Made by a program: the position numbers and the translations under genes. The notes below the pieces were generated by a model that was not told where the DNA came from, made no database searches, and worked only from the letters and a program-made list of their open reading frames with translations. A stretch of DNA of 64,000 nt, from assembly GCA_009823395.1 (NCBI GenBank), contig CM020515.1:14020489-14084488 (forward strand). Reading direction: 5' to 3'. The DNA comes from Thamnaconus septentrionalis. Taxonomy: Eukaryota; Chordata; Actinopteri; Tetraodontiformes; Monacanthidae. Positions 36,371-48,988 of this stretch are shown in pieces. The number at the start of each line of letters is the position of its first letter. Positions within the stretch are counted from its first letter, which is position 1.

Positions 36371-36391
36371 CAGCAGCAGCAGCAGCAGCAG
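36371..36391. repeat. (CAG)n trinucleotide repeat
   Basis: Seven CAG units, non-coding. Lies about 600 bp from the GCT run at 35748, which is the same motif on the other strand. Confidence 0.92.
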
Positions 36392-36699
36392 CAAGGGGTC
36401 ATCCGGGGGAGAGGCTAAAGACCTGAGTGGGGGAGGGGAGGGGCCTTCATTAGGTGGACCAATTAGTCCCCAGATGCCCAAAGGGCATTAAAATGAGACA
36501 AGGAACTCTCGGTCACTGACAGGAACAGCAGGCGAGCAGATGGGGGGAGACGACTTCCGTCTCCCCCACTGCTTTGTCATGACGTGCAGCCCAACTGTGA
36601 AGCTTAGTTGCTACGTGCAAAATCTTAAACATCACCTGCAACACATTAGCTCAACCAGATGCTGATGATAGTCATGACGTCAGCACCAGTGTGCCACTT

Positions 36700-36900
36700 C
36701 AACATTTAAGATTGTTTATTGCCATTATGTGCACACAACTAAAATGGAGTTTGAGGTGGTTCTTTGCTAAAAACAGAATAAAAACACTCATAATAAAAAT
36801 ACTAAGAAAAAAACATTCAGGACAATCAATACAAAACACTCAGAAGAGTATGAAAGAACACTCAGAGTGCGTGTGTATCAACACTTGTGTTCAGCATTCC
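36700..36900. repeat. Possible interspersed repeat fragment
   Basis: AAGATTGTTTATTGCCATTA, then TGTGCACACAACTAAAATGG, followed by A-rich sequence with repeated AACACTCAGA words. The first part resembles a widespread fish repeat (TTTATTGTCAT...CACAACGAAAT). Assignment is from memory and weak. Confidence 0.35.
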
Positions 36901-37807
36901 TCGAAAGTGTGACGTGTCCACTATGCCACCCTCAATGTTTTTGCTTCATGCTTCTCAGTGCGAAGGCAAATTTTTACAAAGTCTTCATTGGCATCTGAAA
37001 TGTTTGCGTGAGAACTAAGCGGATGTGAGTAGTTATCCAGGCTGATTTAGAAGCACCAAGAGACCCTGCAGAGCTGGTCGTCTTCTTGGGGGAAGGCTGG
37101 GGTCAGAAACCTGAACACCCTGGAGATGCTTGAGAATGGTCCCCCGGTTTTACCAGGAGGGGCTAGGGCAGGGTGTCTGGACTGCGACTGGCCAGTTAGC
37201 CCTGAGAGAGGACTAATGAAAACAAATGATCTGACGGGGTCAAAAGGTTGAGATCAAGGCTACGAAATGCCCCGCCCCTCTCAGTTTTCAACCCGGGAGA
37301 TGAATGAGGGCAGAGAACAGCAATCTGTGTGTATCATTTACCCCTCCCTCCCCCCGTGGCCCCGGGACCCCAGTGTCAGCGGTGTGCTGCCCACCTGTTG
37401 GCCCATTAAGACCCCCAAGACACAGCCAGAGTAAATGAGGCTCTGTCCTGTTTGCAGGACAGGAAGGAGGCCATTGTGCTGTTGACCTCAAGCTTCCTGT
37501 GTTGTCAAATCAACAAGCTGAACTTTTGAAGGGTTTTTAAAAGTGCTGCTTTTTAAAAAAAGGAGTGATGTTTGTCAACGGGCAATGTAGACAAGGGTTT
37601 GGCGCTCCGGGCCACTAGGGGGCTCTCAAGGGCTGGCAAACTGTACTCCACGATAATCTGAAAATGTGGAAATGTGCTGACATTAAGGAGAACTCGCAAT
37701 GACACTTGATGGTGGCACACTCCTCATAATGGCCTGTCATGTCATCCTAGGCGTCACGTGATCTCTTTTTGAAATTCGTCAGTGATTTTCTGTTCAAGGA
37801 GCGAAAA

Positions 37808-38396
37808 ATGAACGCATCTATCAGTCAGAAAATGGAGGGAAATGAAAGAGAAAATATCATGCTAAACACCATGTTCAATTTAATCATCCCTACCAAAGGT
37901 AAAAATTTACATAAATTCTATGAATACTGAATGTGTGTCCGAGGAGAACATTTAAAAGTAAAACTTGGGGAATTGCTACGTTGCCAGAACACTTTGAATT
38001 AACTTTATTAACATCTTACAATATCTTACAAAAAGTATAATTTATTACATCTCATTCTTATGTCTCCCCAGGATCATTGAACAGAGTTTTCTTACTGGAC
38101 ACGGAGAAGGAGACTGCGCTACATGTGATGACTGTAAGTTGATTATTATGGTTTAATTAATACCGTTACTGACACGAAACATGTTATACTTTCATTATTC
38201 TATTAATTGAGGAGGGAGGGAGTCACTGTCTTCAGATACTTACCGGTCAACAATTATTTAGCGTCCCATTTCTTTCGGACAGTATTATTTTGTACCTGCA
38301 GTCTACCAGACAGCAGTCTTGTTTCTGCAGTCTCAACTATACACTGAAGAAGGAGGTTTGTGAGACAAAGCTGCTCCCTTCTGGACACTTTGGATA
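37808..38396 (+). CDS. Weak candidate: three-block spliced frame of unknown function
   Basis: Three short open blocks join in phase through GT-AG signals. Block A (37808-37898, from an ATG) ends IIPTK plus one base, then GTAAAA. Block B (38070-38132, after CTCCCCAG) reads GSLNRVFLLDTEKETALHVMT and ends exactly before GTAAGT. Block C (about 38302-38396, after TTGTACCTGCAG) contains SCFCSLNYTLKKEVCETK and stops at TAA. The joined product would be about 82 aa, with the Cys residues clustered in block C. The frame of block A stays open upstream to a TAG just before 37751, so there could be more exon. I do not recognise a family. Three phase-compatible blocks in 600 bp are suggestive, but chance in AT-rich DNA is quite possible. 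Confidence 0.22.
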
Positions 38397-39039
38397 AATG
38401 CAGCACAGAGGAGGGGGAGTCAGAAAAGATTGACTACAACTTTCACTAAAGGAAAAAATGTGTCGGAGGAAAATGCAAAACGTTAATCTAAAAAAAAAAA
38501 AAAAAAAAAAAAAACGTGTTGTAAATGTACTGGTATAAAAATTATTGATGAAAAAATACAATTTATTTATTTGTTTATTTGAAAAAATAATACTCTGTCA
38601 AAGACAGCTATAACGGTCACGAAAGTTCGTTTGTTTTGTTTTTTTTGAAAGTTATATTTGTTTTTGTTCATCTTTTATTAATTTCATTATTTGCAATTAT
38701 TGACTTACTGTGTTGGGGTTGCTTCTACCTGTATTCAACACTAGATGGAGACACAGTCGTCATCTTCATATATGCTCAGCGTGAGTTTTCAAAACGAATC
38801 CGTCTAAATTTAGAAAATGTTATTTGTTATTACAGACTTTAAAACTACATTTTATTATTTGTGTTTTGTTATATTATAATTCCCAGATAATGTATGATTA
38901 CAACATGGATGATTACCATTGTTGTAACTTCCTAGCTTTTGTTTACAGTTTAAAAAAAGACAAAAAATACATTTTTAAAAATTTAAAAAAAAACCTAAAT
39001 AAATAATAAATACATGTTTAACTCTTTGTTTGCTAAGGC
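38397..39039. other. AT-rich stretch before the arhgap44 promoter
   Basis: Contains a poly-A run of about 24 at 38491-38514, poly-T tracts and long AT-rich words. No gene is seen. Confidence 0.6.
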
Positions 39040-39481
39040 TGCTCTGTCTGAATGCGCCGTCGCGCTCGCGCTCGATTCACTACGTTTCCCACAATGCCGT
39101 GCTGCGCAACCGCGACTCGCCTCCCTGCCGTCGCGCTCCGCCCGCGCCGAGTAGCCGCGGTGAATCGCTCCAGCATCCCCTGCGCAGGCACCGGCGGCTA
39201 ATACAGGAGCCAAAGAAACCCCGACTCTACGTTCAACATCCAACATCGCTGCAAAGTATGTGATCGCTGGATCGGCCCTCGGCGTCGGCTCGCAGCCTGC
39301 GATGCGGGAAGGGAAATATGGGAGCCCGGATTGTGTGTTGCGCCTCTGTCCAGGAGCACGGAGCGTCACGTTGAGAGACATCACCCGGAATATTCGCCCT
39401 CTGTGGGTGTGAACGCAGGAATAATTTGGAGAAAGAAAAAAAAATATTTATATGCATATTTAGACGCACCACACGTACAAG
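39040..39481 (+). promoter_or_regulatory. arhgap44: CpG-rich promoter and 5' UTR region of arhgap44
   Basis: Base composition changes abruptly near 39040 from AT-rich to GC- and CpG-rich (GCGCCGTCGCGCTCGCGCTC and similar). The CpG density continues past the first coding exon. This is the usual look of a CpG-island promoter without a TATA box. The exact transcription start cannot be placed. The sequence just before the ATG is AGAC GCACC...CAAG, with no upstream in-frame ATG needed. Confidence 0.5.
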
Positions 39482-39534
39482 ATGAAGAAGCAGTTCAATC
39501 GGATGCGGCAGCTCGCCAACCAGACGGTGGGAAG
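39482..39534 (+). CDS. arhgap44: arhgap44 exon 1
   Basis: ATG followed by [17 protein letters not shown] and a split Arg18. Donor AG|GTAAGG; ends in phase 2. This is the amphipathic start of the N-BAR domain, nearly identical to mammalian ARHGAP44. It fixes the start codon. Confidence 0.96.
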
Positions 39535-40272
39535 GTAAGGGAACGCACCCCGTCATCACGGCAGAGGAGGGGATGGCAAGTGAAAGGGAGGAGACCCCCC
39601 ATCCACTCCACTCCGCTCCGCCGCCCCCCCATCTCCTGCACAGCCCCTAATTAGATGTGAATCATAGCAATGCAGGGAGGATGGAAAGAAGAAGAACAAG
39701 GGGGGAACAAAAGAATGATGGAAGGGGATGAGGGAGGGGAGGAGGGAGGGAGGGAGGGAGGGAGGGAGAGCCTGCATGCTTTTAAAATGCTTTCACTGCT
39801 CCTGGATGCCTGATGGATGTTAAGGTGCCGATCTGATGCTCATAGTGGGCGTGCGTGCGTGTGCGTGTGTGAGGAGGGATGTGGAGGGGGGGTGCGGGGG
39901 TGCATGCGCCCACCGCAGCGTGTAGGCGCATCGCCACGCCAGCCACCCCCCACCCACTCCCAACCCCAACGCAGCCTGCCCACGGAAAGAGAAAATGAAT
40001 GGAGGTTGAACCGGAGGAGAAGCGCACCGCTCGCGAGGGCGAGGTGGATCCCCTCTGGAGGAAGTCATGCTGCTGGCGCGCACAGCGCAGCAGCAGCGAT
40101 GGCGCGCACGCCCTCTCTCCCTCCCTCCCTCCTTCCATCCCCCCATCCCTCCTGTCGCAGACCGTGTCGGTGTAGGTGAGAGACGGACGGATGCGGCGCG
40201 TGCGTGTGTGGAGGAGGGAGGGGCAAGGAAGAGGGGAGGGATGCCGCTGTGTGAGCGAGCAAGCCAGTTAGG

Positions 40273-40339
<67 letters not shown>

Positions 40340-43300
40340 CATATGAGGGACCCCTGCAGGCTGTACCCCACCCCCCCGCCCCCAACCCAACATTAATATC
40401 TGATATTTGGATGTAGTTGTGACGGCAAAGCCAGAGGATGATTTCCTCTACCTTCCTCTCCAACACCAGACCTTGCTGAACCTTCCTGAAACAGATGCTT
40501 TATGACCTTTAAATGTTGTATCCTGTGGGTCTCTCACTCATCTCCTCCTGGTGGTGGTGGTGGGTGGGAGGACACCCTGAGCAGGGACCTGGAGGCACGT
40601 GCTTGGATGGGGGTTGGGAGGGTGGGCTCACCTTGCAGCCTGTGTTTGTGCTTTCACCTCCCCGCCCCCTTTTCTTCCGACTGCTCCTGTATTTCTATAA
40701 TCACTTCGGCGTGACTCATTTTCCCCCCCTGCCGTCTCTGTGTGGGTGTGAGTCGTGTGGGCCTCGGTGTGAGATGAGAAGTAAAGGGCCATGCTTGCCT
40801 GTGGTTGCACCACCCCAACCCTCCGAAACCATCCCCGTCTTTTGTGGCCGCGGCCACTTGTGTCACACTTGTGCCGTAATGAGCTCGCTCCCAGTACCGG
40901 GGGGTGTCAGCCGCTCGCAGTCACGATTTTGCTTCTCTTCCACCTCCAGCATCCGAACTGGAGATCACATCCATCCCAAAGTGTGTCACCCTGACATAGC
41001 TTTGGTTTGGAGACCCCCACGTGCCCCTTGATCCCCGTGTGACCTGAAGTCGGTGTCCAATGGAGGGAAACTGAAAGCCAGAGGCATTGACAGAGACGCT
41101 GGACGCTATTGGTAGCGACCAGCAGAGCCAATATGTCAATGCTGACAGATGAAGCCATTCAATAACACAAGGCCTTCTGAATTAAGCTGTCCATCAAGTG
41201 CTTTAAAGGACCCCCGGACCCGACGTATGGCTTTTGTTTTCAGACCTTTTATTTGACTATCAAAAGAAACTCTTTAGAAAACAGCATAATTAGCTTTGCA
41301 CCCTACTGCTGGATTTTCACTCCCTGTTTAAACTGATGCTTTATAAGACCAAAAGGAGGTCTGGGAACACCTGGATGAGGGTCCTATCTCTAACCTGGGA
41401 AGGGCCGTTTGTGACGTCACAAATGGCTGATTCCTCTAAACTGTTCTGAAAAGTGGTGGATTGGACTTTTCAGACTGGTGGATCTTGTAGGCTATTGCTC
41501 TGTGTGTTGCATTTTAAAGTGGCGAGCTCCCCTAAAACATCACAGCGCCGCGTCCTCTCACCTTTTTTTCAGTCTATCTACAATGTGTGGGCTCCGGTTT
41601 GTATCCTACACATCGTCCTGCACATCGACACTTGTGCTCACACACACATACTGGCCTCGGCCAATCACAGCGCGAGACAATGTGCTCAGATTAAAGACCT
41701 TGGAGACCTTGAAGAAAAAAACATTCATTGCCGTGCTGCACTTAAACTCCCCCGTCTTCCTCCCGTCGTTGCTCCACACCAGGGCCCATTTGTTTTAGTC
41801 TGGGGGGAGTACAGGGGGGTGGCACTGAGGGCTTTTTAATGGACGCTGAACACACCCTGTGTGTATTTCATTTTCTCCACCCCCTCCCCTGCTGGTTTGC
41901 ATCCTGAGCAGCCGCCGCGGAGGTTTTTTCTGCAGATGCAGGGATAAATAAATGAATCAGCGCAATCTTGTGTCCAGTTTTTCGCTCTCGGTCATCTGCT
42001 TACTGAAGGCTTCATAGATTATTCCCGCTGACTCAAGACTCATCTCACATCGCTCTGCCAGTTTGACCTCCAGCAGTCTCTCCGGAGCGGCTCGGTACCG
42101 CCAGCCACTCCTGCAGAGGGTCTCAGGAAGTCCTTCGCAGGGGGGTGGGGGTCAGAAATATTCTTTAATAAATCCAAAAACATGCGAGGTGAACTGGAAA
42201 CTGGTGTGTGTGTGAGTGTGAATGGTTCTCTGTCTCTATGTGGCCCTTCGAATAACTGGTGACTTGTCCAGGGTGTCACCCTGCCTTTGCACTATGACAG
42301 CTGGGAGAGGCTCCAGCAGACCTCTGTGACCCCGAGCTCAGGAAGAAGTGGGTATTGAAAATGGATGGATGGATGGATGGATATTTCGCATCACCTGATC
42401 AAATGTAAAGATACTGAGCTTGAGCTCGTTCATCTCACCTGTGTTGTTGGGGTTTGTTTTGTCTAATATTGTGGGTCTTTGTTTGTTTTTGGTTTTCTGT
42501 TGTTCGGGGATAAATAATTGTCAATGAAAATTAAATCTTATTAAAAAAACAGAAAATAAATATTGTCTGGAAAAGTCACGATGGACGCTAACCGCATTTG
42601 ATTTGAGTCCAGAGCAGCGTTTTTTTCTGCCCTTCTTTCCACGCGTCTTGCTGGCGACTGAAGGTCTTTTACAGTGGGGGGAGGGGAGGGGTAAGTAGAG
42701 GGGGAGGGGCTAGCGGGACGATCAGGTGTGCTGTGTCAGCATCCCTCCGGCTGCTGCCTGCATGGCCGAGATCCGCCTCACGTGACTCCCCCCCCCTCCC
42801 ATGGCCTTGACCAATGGGCTGCGTGCAGCAGCAGGCCGTCCTGCTGGAGGAGGGGCAGCCATGCGTGTCGCCGTATCACTCAGAGAGATGTGCAGCGCGG
42901 TGGTGCTGCAGTGGGGGACGGGGGGGGGGTGAAGAAACCATCGGGCCGGGCTTCCAAGCAGCGTCGTCTGGGATGATAATCTGTTTATGTAATTACAAGC
43001 ATTAGGCTTTTTTTTAATTTTATTTTAGTTTTTTAATTAAAATTGCTGCATCTTATTTGTGCACGCAGCTACTGATGCCTTTTGTCCGCTGCACTGAGAA
43101 GCAGCTGCTTTTGAATTCTAGGAAACGGAGAGCGGTGATGCACTTTTGCAGGCTTAGCGCTGTTAAATCCCAGCGTGCTTTGCAGACGCAGTGTGTAGCG
43201 TGTCTTCCTAATTTGCTGCGATCTGAAATGAGCAAGAGCAGTGACACAACTGTATTGCAGAAAGTCAGTTTTCCTCGTTTCTGATTTATGTAGTCATTGT

Positions 43301-46196
43301 TTTGTGGTGTTTTTGCTTGTTTTGTTTGAATGCTGCAGAAGTCTTTTTGCAATCTTTATGTAGTTTCCTTCACAGCAAAATCTCTCTCAAAACTGTTCTG
43401 TTCTCTCATACATGGATGTGACATTGACGTGCACACACACAAAAACATAACGAGGATGTTCATGAGTTGGTGTGAACCCACCACCCCCTTTATTTGTTTG
43501 TTTCTGCTAAATAAATCTGTCAATCCTTTGCTAGTTGGGCTTCAGTTTCGCTGCTGTTTGTCTCTGTCCTAACTTTGTCTTTCACACTCGCCGAACGAGC
43601 CGGAGGAAAGATTAACTGTGCCTCCGTCAGCTCCCAACCCTCATTTCTCCTGACCTATTTCTCAATTCCCAACTCGCCGGTCCTATCTGGGTCTGGGACG
43701 GCGTGGCAAAGGGCTTCAGCGGTACCCGTCTAGCACATGATGTAACCCAGAGCTTCGAAAGAAGAATTCCATTTCGTTTCTCGCTCTCCACATCTCAATG
43801 CTTTTGAATAATCACGGCATTCTCCCAGTCTGTGCCTTTTACAGTTTTTGCAGCTTTTGTGCGGCTTCAGTGCGACCACTTGTCAGTGTAATTATGAGGA
43901 AATGGAAGCACGGTTGCGGGAAGGCGAATGAGTTGTACATGTTTTTTTTTTTTTACTTCTTCTGCATTTAATGGACTCTCCATGTCCTCCTTCAGGAAGT
44001 CTGGCCGTGCAAGAGGTGAATTCCCCTTGAACAGTGCAGAGGAAGATGGGACGAGAAAGTCCCGGGGCAAGTTGATCTTGTCTGGACTTTTTTTTTTTTT
44101 TTTTCGGTCCCAGACAAAAAAAACCATCAAGTTTTTCTTTCTGGTTTGTTTTTTTTCCCCGAAGGGACGGCGCATTATATTTTGGAAGTCGAGCCAGAGA
44201 GGCCAGAGTGAAAGGGATTGGACATGTGCAGAGGAGGGATAATGAAGGATGCTGATGGTTAAATGGAGGCAGATGATTGGCTACCTCAAGAAGGGAAAGA
44301 CCCAAAAGAAGAAGAAGAAGAAGAAGAAGAAGAAGAAGAAGAAGAAGAAGAAGAAGATCAGTATCAGTCGACAAGTTGGGCAGAAATCCACCAAATCAGC
44401 ATCATGTAGCAGAGGAGGTGCTCAGAATTTAGGTGCTGAATCCCAGTGCAGCGTCCTCTTCTCTTCTCCTCACAGTTGAGAGTTTATAAGTTGGTGTGTG
44501 ACTCACAGGAATTTGTCTCTGTTTGGAGAATACGTGGCGTTCTTCTGGAATCTCTTAATCTTTATTTTTGATAAATGATGATGATTACTAATGCTGTTTG
44601 TGTTACTTATGATTGAAGCAATTGAAACAATAACAGGACGCTTAAAGGTCAAAGGTCATCTCTTCTCTTCTCACTGACTGGACTGACATCACGGTGGACT
44701 GTCTTTTTAAACCTAAACTAATGCCTCACTAACTAATCGTTTCCTCGATGCGGTTTAACTCCCAAACTCGACCTCAGTGACCCCCCGCCGACCCCGGTGG
44801 GCCCTCGCAGACGGTGCTCCACCGGGAGCCTTTGTTGGGCCTCTTTCGCCTTCAGAGGCCAGATGATGTAACGGCAGACAGAAGTGTAGTTTCCGCTCTT
44901 TCTGCCTGGTGGATTCCCTGAAAAGACTCTTCAGAGAGGCCCACCCTCTCCTCCTCGCCCTCCTCCCCCGCCACGGCCGCCTTACGGGGTGTCGCAGCTC
45001 GCTCGCCCGTTCTCTCTCTCTCCCTCTCTCTCCCGCAGCTGCCTCAGATGTGAGCTCTAGTTTCCTCTCACCCAGGCGCGTCTTGATGCAGCGGGTTTGA
45101 TCGGCGTCGTGATCTCACCGTCTCATCTGCGAGCGGAGGCGACCTCGCGGCCCCCCTTCTCCCCCCGGCTGACACAAAACAAATGATTCAGACGCGCACG
45201 TCAGGAGAGCTGCAAGGCGTTCGAGACCCCTGCTGTGGTCGAGTAACGTTCAAAGGAAAGTTACTGCAAGGTTTAGTTTTTTTGTGCCTTTCCTGGAAAA
45301 AGAACCTCCAGTGCCGTGCTTGTGGAGTCACAACTAGAACACATTTCATTTTTTTTCCCCTTTGTTTTCACCCATTGTTGACCGTTGATCCTTCTTGTGG
45401 GAGAAGAAGCAGAATCCAAAGTACATTCACCCCCACTGGGATAATAAAAGTGCTTTGTGTGGTATTGTGAATAGATTCGGACTAACTGCAGGTCCAAAAC
45501 GACATCAGTCTGCAATAAAATCTGAATTGCGTTCAGCTCGTTCTTCCAAAAAAGGCTCTTACAGAAATCTCCAACCTTGTAGCCATTCAGCGAGGAGCTG
45601 TCAGTGGAAAAGGGACGACAATGGTCGACGAGAACGACGAGGGCAACTCCCTGCCAGTGTGCCCACTTCCTCGTATTCAAGGAGAAACAAAAAAGGGGGC
45701 GAAAAAAGCAGGAAGTTTTAATCCTCTAATAATAACTTCCTGCTCTGTTTATTGTGTTATTTTTATTCACATTGTAGCTCGTTACCGAGGACCGGCGCTC
45801 GTCTCTGTTTCCACACTGGTGGAATCGCCTCGGTTGCCTGGAGACGCTCATTTGGTATTAGCTGTTTCATCACATTCATCTGTTATTTATTTATTTATTT
45901 ATTTATTTATCTTTGCCAACCCGATATTTTTTTCACCCCCAAGACTCTCTTGGCTCTTGAAGGCGTTTTGATCATCGCAGTTCTCTGCAGTATCGCCGAT
46001 CTTGTGTGCTTGTCCAGGTTTGTCAGACACGTGACGCCGCGTTCAGGTGCTCAGTTCAGACAAAAGAAAAAATAACGCACCCGTATGATTGGCAGACAAG
46101 AGTCACTTATTGCGCAGATTATTCTCCGTGGATGAAGTTATTAGAGATAATTTGCTGCTTGTGTTCCCAGAGAAACGGCAGCGAACGCTGCAGGCC

Positions 46197-46227
<31 letters not shown>

Positions 46228-46247
46228 ACTCTCTCTCTCTCACTCTT

Positions 46248-46292
<45 letters not shown>

Positions 46293-46375
46293 TGCTCTCT
46301 CTCTCTCTGCTTCACTCCCTCTCTGTAGATGTATGCGAGTGTGTGTGTTCACCGTCCGTCCTTGAGTGCGCACAC

Positions 46376-46416
<41 letters not shown>

Positions 46417-46727
46417 TGCCAGTTATTCTTGCATACTTAACAGAACTGTGACCTAGTTTGCCGGACAACTACAGTAAGTGGGTTTCTGTGTTTCAGTAGC
46501 CCTGCGTCCCATCGGCCCTCCGCCCCGGCATTTGGGAGGAAACAGAGTCGGAGTTGAAGGGGGGAGGGGGGGGGGGGGGCTGGTGGGCAGGGGTGGGGGC
46601 TTGGTGGGCCTCCAGATGCTTTTTTACACAGGGACGGTCCGAGGGAAGGAAAAACAGAAAGAGCATCAAATGGAGGAATATTAGCCGAGCAGGTCTAGCA
46701 TTAACGCTGCTGCCCTGCGTGTGCGTG

Positions 46728-46784
<57 letters not shown>

Positions 46785-48910
46785 CTCTTGCCAGCGCAGC
46801 CGCTCCAGGCCCCTGCGGTGCCCTGCCGAGGCCCGGGGCCACTGTTCTGCTCCACTACCCTCGCAGCGCACAGGGCGATAGCAGCTAGCGCAGCGCTCGC
46901 TAACCAAGCTAACAGCAGAAGCAGCAGCAGCTGTGAGCACTTCTGTGTCTTGTTCCAATCTTGGACGGACCTGTTTGGCCAAAGTCAACAGTTGGCTGGC
47001 CGCCACATCGACGTGTTCAAGGCAACCCCCTGTTTTTTTCTCCTCACAAATTATTATTCGATTTTATCGATGTAAATTATTCAGGCTTATAAACCATGCA
47101 AAAGGGGCTGCAGGGCGGCTATGCACGGTGGGGTTCCAACTTTGAAAATTGAACATATCTTGGTACAAAATGTCTCGAGTGTGAAATGAGCAAACTGAAA
47201 GTTGCAGGCGAAGAATTTGCCTGACACTTTTTCAACAAGTTGCCCGACTTCTAATATTGCCAACACCGAGCATGTGTCGGTGTTGGTATTAAGCCGTCAG
47301 CAGCTCCAGGTAGAGCAGCAGCGGCGCCTGCGAAGCGCCAGATGGTCGCCGTCGACATGGCAAATTCTCACCCCCCCTACCCCCTCCCACCACCGCTTCC
47401 CCCACCCCCCATCATCCCCACATGGCAGCCAACTTCTCCACGTGTTTGCTCTCCTCCTCCCAGGACTCGTTCATTCTGCATACTGTTTGCCGAGAGGAAT
47501 TTCTCCCTTCACCTCAGAACGCCCCCTTCACCGCTCCCGACCCCACCACCAGCCCAGAGTTCTGCTCCATCACCACACAAGCGTCCCCGGCGTTCACTCG
47601 GTCCGGGGCGCCGGCTGATTACATGCGATACGGCTCTCCGCGGAGGAAATACCACCGTCGGAAAAACAAACAAGCCCGAAAGAGCGAGACAGTACAGTGG
47701 CGTCTTTGAAGAGGGAATCTCTTTGAAGTCTGGGGCCGTGATGGCCACGTCAGTTGTGGTCAGCCAGAGCGCCAGATGTCTCCGTCTGGATTTCCATCCT
47801 TTTCTTTTTTTTCAGCCTGCAAAAGCGATTACCTAAGTGCGTCTCCTCCTTGGCGAGGTCTCAGAGAGAGGAACAAATACTTGCATGCTCCAGTTACAAC
47901 AAAAGAATTTTTCTTGGGCCTATCATCCACATTTTAAAAGGTCATCCTACATGAATCCTAGTCCAGCAACTTCCGCCAGCGAGCTTCTTATATTCATCCA
48001 AGAGGTGGTGATGCTCCTGTGTGACGTGGTGTCATAAGACAAAGCAAAGTTGTTTTTTGAAACGGTTCAAAATAGTTAACAAATCAGCAAAATGTTAAAG
48101 AAAATTCTTAAGATGCCTTGTTCAAAAGAGGTCTTGCTGTTCGGTTTGGAGGCAAACTTGAATTTAAAAAGGATACTAGTCATTTTTTTCGGTTTTGTCG
48201 TTATTTTTCTTTGATATATAAAGCCTTGGTCTTGTCTCGATCTCGAAATTCTCTAGTCTTGATAAGGCATTGGTCTCGGTTGGTGCGGTCTTGACTACAG
48301 CACTCTCTCCAGCAGACCCCTGCAGCCCTGAGTTCAGGACGAAGTGGGTATTGAAAATGGATGGATGGATATATTTTGAAATTGTGCTTCCAAAGTAGAA
48401 ATCCACATATTCTTGATTTGATATTCTTTTGTCTTCAGAAGTTCATGAGCTTCAAGCCACAACCTCACACACACCATCTGGCTCGTGTCTGGCGCCTCAC
48501 TTGCGAGCATGCTAAAAGCAGCGGGAGCTAAGTCCCAGCTTAGAGACGTGAAGTCAAGAGCGTGGAGACGAGAGTCGACAGCGGTTCCGGCTCCGGGGCA
48601 ACACGTTCAAGACCGCAGATGTTTGCTGGAACCTCAGTGCCATCTGTGCAGCTGCAGGCTTCGCTGTGAAGATGTCGGCCAGCGGACCTGAGGTCCGCTG
48701 GCCGACGTCCGGCTCCAGCACACGCAGTTAGCCGCGGCCTCTGCAGAACCTTGAGTCTGAGAGCATTTCGGGAGGCCGCGGCAGGTCTGAGCCAAGACTT
48801 TAAGTGCACTGCTCAGGGTTATTTTTATCTCCTTTTGTCGCAGCAATCTGCGATCACACTCCTCCATCATGCCAGAAATCTCTCCGCTCGCTCTGCCGTC
48901 GCTTTCTCCA

Positions 48911-48988
<78 letters not shown>

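Larger units (their letters stand above)
26301..37807. other. Intergenic region between hs3st3 and arhgap44
   Basis: No convincing gene. The first 400 bp should hold the hs3st3 5' UTR and promoter (minus strand), but no TATA box or start site could be fixed. About 26.68-27.78 kb is AT-rich. Microsatellites lie at 27.8, 28.1, 29.2, 29.4-29.55, 29.77, 33.5, 35.75 and 36.37 kb, and repeat copies at about 28.5, 33.0 and 36.7 kb. A frame at 31388-31762 starts with a hydrophobic run but has no supporting signals. Confidence 0.6.

Noticed and set aside
44249..44479. Lys-rich frame
   Set aside because: Translation of the (GAA)n microsatellite.
47202..47836. Overlapping Pro/Ser-rich frames in intron 1
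   Set aside because: C-rich low-complexity DNA inside an intron. Open in several frames at once, with no phase-compatible splice sites linking to exon 1 or 2.
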